In this document: positions 1-10,400 of the stretch, in pieces | How positions within the stretch are numbered: position 1 is the first letter of the stretch | How the letters are laid out: every line of letters begins with the position of its first letter | Assembly (NCBI GenBank): GCA_040902195.1 | Contig: JBBDXS010000019.1 | Location: 434,001-498,000 of the forward strand | Direction: 5' to 3' | Source of the DNA: JBBDXS01 sp040902195 | GTDB taxonomy: Bacteria; Chloroflexota; Dehalococcoidia; DSTF01; RBG-16-68-14 | Length of the DNA stretch: 64,000 bases | Position numbers and translations under genes: made by a program | Notes under the pieces: generated by a model | What the model was told of the DNA's origin: nothing | Databases searched by the model: none | What the model saw: only the letters and a program-made list of their open reading frames with translations

Positions 1-2
1 CC

Positions 3-596
3 AGTACCGCGCGGGTATCTCCGCATCCGACGCCTCGGCTGACGCTCGCTCCCACCGCTTCGCCACAACCGCCTCTACCAACTTCGACGCCGGCTCTTCC
101 CGCACTGCCGCCCGCTGTCGTCGAACCTCCCGTCGAGCCGCCGCCGGCGATCGTTGCCGAGCAGCCGGCGCCTGTTCGAGGCGGGGCAGCCCTTCCGATG
201 CCGGCCGGCGTGGCCGTCGTCTGGGGCGGCTGCGCGTCGGACGGCCGGTGCGAGGGGTTCAACTTCTACTGGGGCCCGACGCACGAGGTGGTGATGCAGT
301 ACGGCGAAGGCGCGATCAAGGTCCAGCACGAATACTGCCACTCACATCAGCACTGGTCGATCAACGGCGGCGCGCCGCTGCGGCCGTCGGACTACGATCT
401 CGAGTCCTGGTACAGCACGACGGAGGGCCAGAGCTTTGCGAACGCCGTCGCGGGCTTGAGCTGGCCCTGGACCCACAGCGCTGTGAACGGCCTCGAGGAC
501 TTCGCCTGGACCTGCGCACACTGGTACCTCGACGCGGCATACCTCCAGCAGACCAGCCCCGAGCGCTACGCCTGGGCGGCCGCCAACCTCCCCTAG
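3..596 (+). CDS. C-terminal part of a secreted HEYCH protein
   Basis: The frame is open at the left edge, so the N terminus is missing. The first 65 or so visible residues are a Pro/Ala/Thr-rich linker, typical of an extracellular or wall-spanning spacer. The next 130 residues form a compact domain rich in Trp, Tyr and Cys. It contains H-E-Y-C-H followed by S-H-Q-H, which fits the HExxH zinc-peptidase signature, and an E-G-x-S-F motif about 40 residues later. Inference: an exported zinc-dependent hydrolase-like domain. I do not recognise the family, and HExxH alone is weak evidence. It ends 45 bp before the SDR gene on the same strand. Confidence 0.6.
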   Translation, partial: STARVSPHPTPRLTLAPTASPQPPLPTSTPALPALPPAVVEPPVEPPPAIVAEQPAPVRGGAALPMPAGVAVVWGGCASDGRCEGFNFYWGPTHEVVMQYGEGAIKVQHEYCHSHQHWSINGGAPLRPSDYDLESWYSTTEGQSFANAVAGLSWPWTHSAVNGLEDFAWTCAHWYLDAAYLQQTSPERYAWAAANLP

Positions 597-641
597 CCTG
601 CTACACTAAGCCTCCGACATCACGACGGAGGGAGATCCACC

Positions 642-1436
642 ATGGCGACGCAAGGACAGCGACGGCATGCGCTCATCACGGGCGCATCGGCAGGTATCGG
701 CGAGGCATTCGCCAAACATCTCGCGAAGGACGGCTACGACCTCGTGCTCGTGGCGCGCCGCCGCGACCGCCTCGACAAGCTTGCGCACGAGCTGTCGCTG
801 GAGCACGGCATCGACACGGAGGTCATCGAGGCCGATCTTGCGACGGACGAGGGCGTCTCGGCGGTAGAGGAGCGCATCCGCCGCGGCGACATCGAGCTGC
901 TCGTCAACAATGCGGGCTTTGGCACGTTCGGAAGCTTCGCGCAGTTGCCGCTCGCGCGCGAGCTGGAGGAGCTCGATGTCAACGTGCGCGCGCTGATGCG
1001 TCTCTCGCACGCGGCGCTCGGCCCGATGATGGAACACAAGTCGGGCGGGATCATCAACGTCGCGTCGGCAGCGGCCTTCCAGCCGATCCCGCACAACGCA
1101 ACGTATTCGGCCACGAAGGCGTTCGTCTTGCACTTCTCCGAGGCGTTGCATGAAGAGGCGCGCGCGCACGGCGTCACGGTCACGGCTCTCTGCCCCGGGC
1201 CGGTCAGGACGGAGTTTCAGCAGGTCTCCGGCCTGGACGAGAGCCAGATCCCGTCGTTCGCGTGGGAGAGCGTCGATAGCGTCGTCGACACTGCCCTGTC
1301 GGCGCTGCGTGGGCATCGCGCGATCGCAATCCCCGGCGCGATCAACATGATGACATCTGCCAGCGTACGCTTCGTGCCGCGCTTCATGGTGCGGCGCATT
1401 GCCGGCGCGATGTTCCGCGACCGCAGCCCCAAGTGA
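642..1436 (+). CDS. SDR-family short-chain dehydrogenase
   Basis: This 264-residue protein is a classical NAD(P)-dependent short-chain dehydrogenase of the DltE/YqjQ-like kind. It shows the cofactor motif TGASAGIG (residues 13-20), NNAG (about 89-92), a catalytic Ser in NVAS and the YSATK catalytic Tyr155/Lys159. A PGPVRTEF segment follows the active site as usual. The start ATG is preceded by GGAGG. Its stop overlaps the GTG start of the aldo/keto reductase (GTGA), so the two oxidoreductases are probably co-translated. The substrate cannot be read from sequence; a cytosolic carbonyl reductase is the default expectation. Confidence 0.9.
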   Translation: MATQGQRRHALITGASAGIGEAFAKHLAKDGYDLVLVARRRDRLDKLAHELSLEHGIDTEVIEADLATDEGVSAVEERIRRGDIELLVNNAGFGTFGSFAQLPLARELEELDVNVRALMRLSHAALGPMMEHKSGGIINVASAAAFQPIPHNATYSATKAFVLHFSEALHEEARAHGVTVTALCPGPVRTEFQQVSGLDESQIPSFAWESVDSVVDTALSALRGHRAIAIPGAINMMTSASVRFVPRFMVRRIAGAMFRDRSPK

Positions 1437-2389
1437 AGCTCCGGCAGCTCGGCAAGACGGACCTGCAGGTCTCGGCGCTCTGCCTCGGGACGATGCAGTT
1501 CGGTTGGACCGCGGACGAAGACGCCTCGTTTGCAACGATGGACGCCTTCGTTGCGGCAGGCGGCACCTTCCTCGATACCGCCGACATCTACAGCAATTGG
1601 ATGCCCGACCACAACGGCGGCGAGGCCGAGGCGATCATCGGCCGGTGGATGAAGGCGCGCGGCAATCGCGATGGTCTCGTGATCGCGACGAAAGTCCGCG
1701 GGCGAATGTGGGACGGGCCGGACGGCGAAGGGCTGAGTCGCGCGCACATCGAGCGCGCGGTCGAAGACAGCCTACGGCGGCTGCAGATCGAGACGATCGA
1801 CCTCTATCAGTGCCACTGGCCGGACGATGACGGCGCGATCGAAGAGACGCTGACCGTGTTCCAGGAACTCATCGATGCGGGAAAGGTACGCTACGTGGGC
1901 GCGTCGAACTACACGGAGGCGCAGGAGCTTTCCGACGCGCTGCGCATCGCGGACGAGCGTAAGACCGCGCGCTTCGTCTCGTTGCAGCCGCACCACAACC
2001 TGGTGCACCGGACAGAGTTCGAGGACGAGCTCGAGGCGTTCTGCCTGCGTGAAGACCTCGGAGTGATCCCGTACAGCCCGCTTGCGGGTGGATTCCTGAC
2101 CGGCAAATACCGCGCTGGCTCGCCGTTGCCGAAGACGATGCGCTCGTTCTCCGCCAAGAAGTACATGACGGACGAGGGCTTCGCCGTGATCGATGCGTTA
2201 GCGTCGATTGCCGGCGAGCGCGGCGTATCGATTCCTGCCGTCGCGCTGGCGTGGCAGCTCGCCAGGCCTGCGATAACCGCACCGATCATCGGCGCGAACT
2301 CGCCCGCGCAACTCGCGGACTTGCTGCCCGCGGTCGACATCGACCTCAGCGACAGCGAAGTCGCCGCACTCGACGCTGCGAGCGCGTAG
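1433..2389 (+). CDS. aldo/keto reductase
   Basis: This is a 318-residue AKR-family (beta/alpha)8 NADPH-dependent reductase. The catalytic tetrad is visible: Asp near 48 and Tyr53 in DTADIYS, Lys in IATKVRG and His in YQCHWPDD. The C-terminal half has the usual GVIPYSPLAGGFLTGKY segment and the cofactor-binding PIIGAN motif. The start is GTG at the stop of the SDR gene (4-bp overlap). It belongs to the large YdhF/Tas-like group of bacterial AKRs that reduce aldehydes and ketones. The physiological substrate is unknown. Confidence 0.92.
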   Translation: MKLRQLGKTDLQVSALCLGTMQFGWTADEDASFATMDAFVAAGGTFLDTADIYSNWMPDHNGGEAEAIIGRWMKARGNRDGLVIATKVRGRMWDGPDGEGLSRAHIERAVEDSLRRLQIETIDLYQCHWPDDDGAIEETLTVFQELIDAGKVRYVGASNYTEAQELSDALRIADERKTARFVSLQPHHNLVHRTEFEDELEAFCLREDLGVIPYSPLAGGFLTGKYRAGSPLPKTMRSFSAKKYMTDEGFAVIDALASIAGERGVSIPAVALAWQLARPAITAPIIGANSPAQLADLLPAVDIDLSDSEVAALDAASA

Positions 2390-2451
2390 CTACGGGACCA
2401 GCAGGCCAGCGGCCGACTCGGCGCGTTCCGTCGCAAGCCGGCGCGCGATGA

Positions 2452-4014
2452 CTAGCGGCAGTCGTGTCCGTTCTGGTACGCCACTCCGTAGATGTCGTTG
2501 AAGAGGTCGATATTGCCATCGGCTGGCGCTCTGTCCCAGGTATTCGGTCCCGTCTGGGCTCCACGGTCATACGCCGGGTGGTACGCGCTCGCGTTCGTGG
2601 GCGGCGCGAGAGGATCGGCGCTAGCGCTACCGGACGCGCCATAACGCGCCGTCACCGCGTCGATGTCGGACTGGTTCACCACGCGGTTTCTCTCCCAGGC
2701 GCTGGGATTAGTGAGCGGAAGCTGGTTGCCGGTCTTCACCGTCCACACATCGTAGAAGTCCCAGAAGTACTTGGGGTTCCGTTGTCCGCCTGTAGCGGGG
2801 TTCGTCCCTAGCTCGCGTTCGTCCTGGCAGCCGTCTTTGTCGAGGTCCTGGTTCTGGGCGGTCGCAGGCTGGTTCCAGCCCCAGCATTTCACGACGTTCG
2901 TCGTCGTTGTCACGCACGTGTGCCCGTCTCCGGCAGCGATGCTGTTGGCAAGAGGGTCTCCCGCCGCCGAGAGGCCGAGGACGCTCTTTGGGGTAAGCAC
3001 GCCCCAATGGGCAGGATCGCCGGAGCCGCCGGTGCCGTCGCCGACCTGCTTGAAGAAGTTCCAACCCCAGCACTTTACGATGCCGCTGACATTTCGAGCG
3101 CAGGTATGTGCCCCGCCGGCTTCGACCCACGGACCGAAGGCGCCCAGCCCGAACTGCGCGTAGACGGGCGTCGACCGGTTCGTCTGCGTTCCGTCGCCGA
3201 GCTGGCCCGCCTGATTCTGGCCCCAGCACAGGACAAGGGCGTAGTAGTATGACAGCAGACAGCTATGGTTGCCACCGGCAGTTACCAAAGCTGTACCGGT
3301 GGCGACGTTCACCGGCGTCGAGCTGTCGGTGAACGTGCCGTTGCCCAACTGGCCGTACGTGTTTAGGCCCCAGCACTTCACTGTGCTGTCCACCAGCCGG
3401 GCGCAGGTGTGGGAGCCGCCCGCAGAAACAGATGCGACGCCCGATGTGAGGCCCGTCACATCGACCGGGTTGAGCCGTTGAGTTGTCGTGCCGTCGCCGA
3501 GCTGCCCATATTGGTTTCTGCCCCAACACTTGACGCCGCCACCTGTCGTGACGGCGCAGGTGTGCGCCGCTCCGGCGGAGACCTGCGCGATGCCGGTGAG
3601 TGGGACGCAAGTGCTGAAGCTCCCGCTCCCGCACACATCGATGGGTGTCGTCAACATATTGCGCGAATCGCCCACGCCGAGCTGGCCAAACAGGTTTCGT
3701 CCCCAGCACTTGAGGGCTCCTCCGGTGGTGGTCACTGCGCAGCTATGCCACGACCCCACGTCGACCTGGGAGACGCCGCTCGAGAGGCCTGAAACCGTCG
3801 TGGCCAAGCTGCGAGGTTGCTGCGTGCCGTCGCCGACCTGGCCGTAGGTATTGTCGCCCCAGCATTGGAGCCCACCCGCCACCGTCTTCGCGCAGGTGTG
3901 GAGGGCGCCAGCCGTGACCTGCGTGTAACTCGAAGCCGCTACGTCACGCGAACCCAGCGCCAATAGAAGCGCGACCAGGCCAGCCGCCAATATCGAAAGT
4001 AGGCTGCGTCCCAT
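2452..4014 (-). CDS. secreted RCC1-repeat protein with dockerin-like C terminus
   Basis: This 520-residue protein opens with a signal peptide (residues 1-28, ending DVAAS). Residues about 30-390 hold seven or so RCC1-type blades with the recurring pattern HTCA...VKCWGxNxYGQLGDGT, predicting a beta-propeller outside the cell. The last 130 residues contain a D-x-D-x-D-G calcium-loop-like stretch and end in a PADGNIDLFNDIYGVAY module that recurs almost identically in the RHS protein encoded upstream. AAGGAG lies 7 nt before the ATG. It is the third gene of a probable minus-strand unit (RHS protein, lipoprotein, RCC1 protein). Inference: a surface adhesion or binding partner. It is not a eukaryotic-type GTP exchange factor. 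Confidence 0.85.
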   Translation of the reverse strand: MGRSLLSILAAGLVALLLALGSRDVAASSYTQVTAGALHTCAKTVAGGLQCWGDNTYGQVGDGTQQPRSLATTVSGLSSGVSQVDVGSWHSCAVTTTGGALKCWGRNLFGQLGVGDSRNMLTTPIDVCGSGSFSTCVPLTGIAQVSAGAAHTCAVTTGGGVKCWGRNQYGQLGDGTTTQRLNPVDVTGLTSGVASVSAGGSHTCARLVDSTVKCWGLNTYGQLGNGTFTDSSTPVNVATGTALVTAGGNHSCLLSYYYALVLCWGQNQAGQLGDGTQTNRSTPVYAQFGLGAFGPWVEAGGAHTCARNVSGIVKCWGWNFFKQVGDGTGGSGDPAHWGVLTPKSVLGLSAAGDPLANSIAAGDGHTCVTTTTNVVKCWGWNQPATAQNQDLDKDGCQDERELGTNPATGGQRNPKYFWDFYDVWTVKTGNQLPLTNPSAWERNRVVNQSDIDAVTARYGASGSASADPLAPPTNASAYHPAYDRGAQTGPNTWDRAPADGNIDLFNDIYGVAYQNGHDCR

Positions 4015-4060
4015 GCCTTGGCTCCTTTGCTGGAATGTGTCTCGTGCATATCACCAAAGG

Positions 4061-4435
4061 TCAGCCTGGCAATCGTGAACAGGCTAGTCTCGTTTCAGAT
4101 CGAAAGGACTCCGCTTCGGGACCTGCTGCGCCGACCCTTGGATTGCTCGAGCCGAGCACCGTGTATAGCGCAATAACATCATCAGACGTCTTGATCTGTG
4201 CGGCGTCGGTGATCTCTGGCCTAGCCCTGACGTAAACGTTCCAGATGCCGCTGTCGAATGAGGGGATGAGCTCACTCATGACGCGCTCTGGCGCCTTAGG
4301 ACAGAGATCAGCGGCGACGAGCGCCCTTGCAGTCTGTCCGTCTATTGCCGGCTCGAGACCAGTCTTCACGCAGGCAGACAGGAACGCAATCGAGATGGCC
4401 GCGATGAGCAGACTATTGAAATGAAGCATCAGCAT
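4061..4435 (-). CDS. small lipoprotein, possible immunity partner of the RHS tip
   Basis: The 124-residue product has a short hydrophobic leader ending in the lipobox LSAC, so it should be lipid-anchored after cleavage at Cys22. The mature part of about 100 residues is unrecognised. The gene begins 15 bp after the stop of the RHS-family gene on the same strand, the position normally taken by immunity genes of polymorphic toxins. Its base composition is more A+T-rich than the RHS core. A second ATG six bases downstream is equally possible as start. The function is inference from position only. Confidence 0.65.
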   Translation of the reverse strand: MLMLHFNSLLIAAISIAFLSACVKTGLEPAIDGQTARALVAADLCPKAPERVMSELIPSFDSGIWNVYVRARPEITDAAQIKTSDDVIALYTVLGSSNPRVGAAGPEAESFRSETRLACSRLPG

Positions 4436-4450
4436 GGGTCCTGAATGGGG

Positions 4451-7400
4451 CTACCGCGCTCTGGGATCCGTCGAAGGATCAACAATCAGCTCTCCATGGC
4501 TTGCTCTCAGGAAGCATTCAACTTTCGCTGTTCCAGCCCTGTCATAACTTGTACTGGGAAGAGAGGTCACGATATCCGCACCTATCCCGTTGTTGTAATT
4601 GTCCTTGGCAGTATCTAGTGGGCTATCGCTGTATTCCTCGTGGAAAATGCCGATCTCCCTCGCGCGTACCGCGCCCACGCCCAGCGCCAGGAGGGCGCTC
4701 CCGTAACAATGTTTGAACGCGTCGTGCTGCAATGCTCGCACGCTGCTGCAAAAGTCAGAAGCTTCGGAGTCCTTAACCTGACAGAACAACTCATCAGCCA
4801 TTCTCCACGCACTTCGTCCGTCCCGCAGTACTGTCAGGCAGTCCCCTGGCCCGAACCTGGCCACGCAATCCAACCCCTCCTTGATCAAAGAGTACTTGCC
4901 AGGTGGTGGCGGGGGCTGGCTGTCAACGACGCTCGGGTCTGCCGCTGCGTGTCCACACATTCCAAGCGTATCGGTAATAATCGTGCCCGTGCGAGTGTCA
5001 TATTGGGCCGAACAACGTCCAGTGGGGTCGATATACCTCAGCGGGTTGCCCGTCACATAGCTGTATCGATTCAGCGATTGCGCCTGTGTGTACTGTGGCA
5101 CAATCGTATCAGCCTGCAAGAAGCGCCCTACGTACGGGTCGTAGAAGCGCGCCTTCATGTAGTAGAGGTCGGGCGCTTCCTGCTGGTGGCCTGTGAACTG
5201 CTTGTTGGTTTCGGGCAGCACGCTGCCGCTGCGGGTCCTGCCGTAGGGATGGTACCGCTGGCTCTTGTGCAAGCCGCCGGCAGCGGTGAGGACGGCTGTG
5301 GTCGAGCCGAGATGGTCGGCCAGCAAGTAGTAGAGCGTGCCTGATTGGCGCATGGCGAGGCGCCGGCCATTGAACCAGTAGTATTTCGTTACCGCGCCGC
5401 CCGTATTCTCGTACACCTCTCCGAGATAGACCGTGCTGGTCGCGCCGGTCGTCTTCTTCACCAGCCTTCCTAGGGCGTCGTACGTATAGGTGGTCACCGT
5501 GCCGTGATCGTCGCGCTTGATGAGCCGGTTCTCGTCGTCATACTCGAACGTCGTTTCCGGAACGGGCGGATCGGGTAGGGTGTCTCCAAAGCCGAATTGG
5601 AACGCCACCCCGAAGATGTCATTGAAGAGATCGATCGTACCGTCCGGCCGTCCCATCTGCCAGTATTGGGCGCCGTCAGCGGGTGGCGAACGGTCAAGAG
5701 TGCGTGCATAGCCTGAATCATCGGGATTCGTGCCGAAGGCAAAGGCGACACCAAAGATGTCATCGAACAGAGCGACCACGCCGCTACCGTCGGTATCGTA
5801 CGTATCCCAGACGGAAGTCGGGTCGCGGCCGCCGCAGTTCTCCTGGAGTCCCGTTCCGCGTTCCAGGCCGTTTGCGCAGCCGTCGCCGTCGCTGTCGATT
5901 GCGTTTGCGGCCGGCCCGCCCGCGATAGCATCGTCGGCGATTCCGACAACGTTCCCATTCCTGTCATACGTGTACGCGCGCGTAATCGTAGTCGGGGACG
6001 GTGAGCTGCTGTTGTCGACGAACATCGCGGCGTGAGGTTGGTAGTCCGAGCCGTACTTGATATACCAGTTGGGGCCTGCCTCGTTGTGGCGCGTCAGGTT
6101 GCCGATCGTGTCGTAGGCGTAGTCCGTGATGCAATCAGTGTTGACCGGCGCTACGGCGGTGAGCCGGTCGAACTCGTCGTAGCAGAACCAACGGGTCTCG
6201 GCTGGGGCCGTGCTGTCGATGATCTTTCGGACATTGCCGGCGTTATCGTAGTCGTAGGTCAGGCCCTGGACGCTGCCGGTGGTCAGCGTTTGCAGGCGAC
6301 CCATGTCCTGATCGAAGAAGTAGTCGACCGTTTGGCCGCTGCCGAGCCGGATCTTGTCGGGTCTGAAGCCGGGGTCGTAGATCGTCGACGAGCCGGACTG
6401 GACGTAATGGGGCAGGCCCGTCAGGTTGCTCGCCAAGTCCTCAGGCAGCCCGCTCGTCGGATTAAACGAGGTGGTAACCGCCTCACTGTCGGGATACGTG
6501 AGGCGTGTCTGGCGGTCAGCCAGGTCGTACTCACGCTTGAGAAGATAGGTCGCGCCATCCAGCGAGAGCTGTTCGCGTGCTTCCCGGCCGCGCCCGTCGT
6601 AGCACCACGTGCTCTCGATGTCCCCCAACCCGACACGCTTCGTCGTGAGCTTCGTCAGCTGCCCGACCTGGGCGCCCGGCGGGAGGGCCGGAGAAGCTCC
6701 ACACAGTCCCGAGTCGTATGTGTCGTACTGAAAGGTCGCCGCTAGAGCAGGCGGCGTCGCGGCGCCGCAGTCAGCCTTGGGCGCGTAGCACTTTTTGACG
6801 ACCCTGTTCACGACATCATACTCGAACGATACGTACCTTCCGCGGGCGTCGAGCTGTTCCGTCAGGTTTCCGGCGGCATCGTACAGGTAGTCCCAGTCTC
6901 CCATATCCGGGTCCACCATGCGAACCCGTTGGCCGAGCGTGTTGTAGAAGTAGAAGGTTTGATCGCCTGCTGCTGGATCGACCAAGGTCAAATTGCCGAG
7001 CACATCGTACGTATAGTCCGTCACGGCGTATATGTCGTAAATGGGATCGCTGCCAGAAAACTCTGTGACTCCGATAACGCGGCCGAAGGCGTCATAGCGG
7101 AGGTCGGTCCGATATTGGTTCTCGTCCTGGATGCTTTCCAGGAGCGGGCCAAAGTCTGTTTCGCGGGTCGTGTTGTCGGGATTTGTCAGCGTCTCAACCT
7201 GTCCAAGCGGTGTGTATTCGTACTGAGTGTAGAAGAGCCCGATCGGCGCCGTCGAACTGCATGCCGTCAAGATGAACGCGGCGGATCCTGGCTGACTCCT
7301 CGTCTTGACTCGGCCTTGTTCGTTGTATGACGTCTGCACCACGGAATCTTCGGTGGACTGGTAGCTCTTCCGCGTTTGATACTCGCGTCCGAAGCCGTCC

Positions 7401-10400
7401 TGACAGTGGGTCTCCCAGGTGAAATCATTGGCAGCGTCGTCGTCGAACCGCACCTTGACCCATGTCCGGTTCACGCCCGTCGGGTTCGTGCCGGCGCCTC
7501 CGGTCCAGGTGTACTCGTACTCGGCGCCCCAAGTGTCGTCGCCATTGACGGTGAACGGTATGTCAGACACCCGTTCGACACGTCCAAACTCGTCAGGCTC
7601 TGAGTCCACGCGATGGCCATTCGGATCGACTTGTTGCGTCATGAAGGCTAGCCGCTTGTCCCATTCATACGTCGTCGTCTGCGACTGGGGATTGGTCATC
7701 GAATCCACGAAGACGACGTGGCTAGTGTCGTATGCCCAAGACGTAGCCTTTACGTCGAACGGGATATCACCTCCAACCGGCGCTGGATCGCTTGCGGTAA
7801 TCTTATGGGTGTTTCCTAGCGGGACCGACTCATCGGTCTTGTTGCCATACTGATCGTACTGGTAAAAGACGTTCAACTCGCCGTACGCGCGATGCATTCC
7901 TGTCAAGTTGCCGACCGTGGGGGCTATGCTATAGGACGGCTTGCCGTCATAGAAGTAAGCGGTTTCGCTGGCCGGAAGCAGCGGCTGGCCGGGACCGATC
8001 CACCCTGCGTCATACTGAGTTTCCAGATAGACGGCAGAGAGATTTCCGTAGACGTCGTTGTAGACGTGCTCGAATTGCGGGAGCATAATCCACTTCTCGC
8101 TCGCGAGAAAGGATGGGTTGTCAGGGTTATTGGGCAGGTGGTACAGCCGCCACGTCGTCCTTCCTTCGGTCACGGCCTCGGCGCCATCCAGGGCTAACTC
8201 CTGCTCAAGACTGAGGTTCCCGCCGGCGTCATACTCGTACTGCGTTCTGCTGTGGGCTCCATTGTTTGGAACCGCAACGGGACCCTTGTAGACGTCGACT
8301 TGGCCGATGAAGACGAGCTTTCCGCAGTTGGTGGCGCAGCCGGTGGGATTACGCGTGTTCCAAGTGAAGACCTTCTGTTGCCACATTTGAGTTGGAGAGA
8401 CGCCCCAAACCTGCGTCTCCATTTCCCGTCCAGATAGCAGCTCGTCCCAAGCGCCGCCGGTGGTGTAATACGAATGCTCCGTGTAGGGATCCGAAGGACC
8501 TCCAGAGGCACCATGCGTTTCCGTAACGCGCCCAAAGCCGCGATATTCGCCATTAGATGAATCATAATCGGTTGGAACGTAATATGACGGGCCTTGGGCG
8601 TACGTGTAGCGTGTGGTCATCACGTCGCTGCCCGAAATGCGGGCATTGAGCGTCCGTTGGCTCGCGACCTGGCGGCTCCAGAACTGCTTGTCGGCCGGCA
8701 CCGTTGGGTTGCTCTCCGTGTAGCAGTAGGTCGTTAGCCCTCCGAAGCCATTCTCCGCTTCATAGAGAAGCGGTCGGGTGAATGTTTCACGGGCGGTCCA
8801 CGATGAATCGAGAAGACGAATCCGTCCAGGATTGCTCTCGGTGCACGACGTCGGCTTGACGTAGTCGAACTCCATCTTGTGGAGATCGCCTCCGTTCTTG
8901 CCCTCGACCAGCACACTGCTCAGCTCGATCTTGCCGGAGGTTGCGACGCCGCTGGCACACGCGAATCCCGTAAACGAGTAGGAGAAGTCGTACCGCCGGA
9001 CGAGATTTCGCGGTCCGCCGGCCGCGGAGGCCGCGTTCACCTCGATCTTGTCGAGGAAGCGCGTTTCGAGGCTCTTGAGAGAGTGTGCATCGAAGCTTCC
9101 GCAGGTCAGTTCACGCGGAACGTCGCTTCGCGTCTGTATCGGTGGGTATGAGCCGCTGTTGTTGTAGTTCGTTCCTAAGACGAAATCTACCTCCGCCAAG
9201 TGGTTTAGGGACGCCTCGAAGTTGTACCGCATCTTATCTGGGTAGGAGGAGAAGACCCAGATCTGGTTCTGCGAGGTCTGTGGCGGGTCGTCTTGCAAGG
9301 TGACCTGAGAATAGTCGATGATCATGGCGTTATTGTGCGTGTCGATCACCTTCTGAAGGTCCCAGCGGTAGTAGTACAGCTCGTAGCCGACATATGAGTC
9401 GATGACGGTTTCGCTGTCGTAGATGTCGTAGAAGCGGGCGGATGCGGCGTCCGGCCCGAAGAAGTATTTCGTTCCCTGTTTGTCGGTCACGATCCAGTTG
9501 CATGGAGGCGCTGGCAGACTTGTACTACCGGTCCCGGAGTTCCAGGGATCGCAGTTGCCAATGAGCTGGATGCGCAAGTACAGGTTGTGCCTCGTCCGCC
9601 AGACTCCGTCATTGCCCAGGAGCAGCTCGTCGCTGGCGCCGTTGAAATCGATGAAGTAGCGGTCGTTATTCGGGCCGGCAACGTACACTTTCCTTATCGC
9701 CCCGACACTGAGGTCCCATCCGATCCCGGTCCATGAACCGGTCGAGAGGGAGCTCTTCATTTCATTCGCCATGTTGGAGCTGTAACCCAGCGTGACAGTG
9801 GGCGTGAGGCCGCCGCGACCAGGTGCTACCTCGATAGGCTGGATGACTTGGCTCGCCCCGCTATGCAGGTCGGTCTGGTAGGCCTCCAAGAAGGGAGCGT
9901 TGATGACGGCTGGGTCGGCCGTGCTGCCGAAGATGCTGAAGTGATCGACTTCGGCAGAGACGACGCCGCTGTCCAGGACGTTTGTCGTTGGGATCAGGTC
10001 CCATGTCTGTGTTTCTTCGTTCAATGTCCACAGCTTCAGGCTGTCGGGATGCCACCCCTCCAGGTCCTGTTGGGTGTGGCGAGAAGTGATTCGGATGCTG
10101 GCCGGGAAGTCATGAACTTCCGCCATGTCGCGGTCAATAGCGAAGGCCTTTATGTCCCAAATGGCAAACAAGTCATGGTCGCCAACTTCGCCGACATCGT
10201 CAACGCTCTTGCGCGTGACTCGGACTTCCAGGGGCTCATCAACGGCTTCCGGTGGAAACTCGATTGTCAGACGCCCATCGGCTGCGTCCAGCACTCCGCC
10301 TTCGGGAGCAATGATCGCTTGGTCCGTTCTACCAGGATCTGAAGGTGGTCCATCTAGGGACGGAGTAGACTGATCCGCTGGCGTAGCGGTAGGGGTTGGT

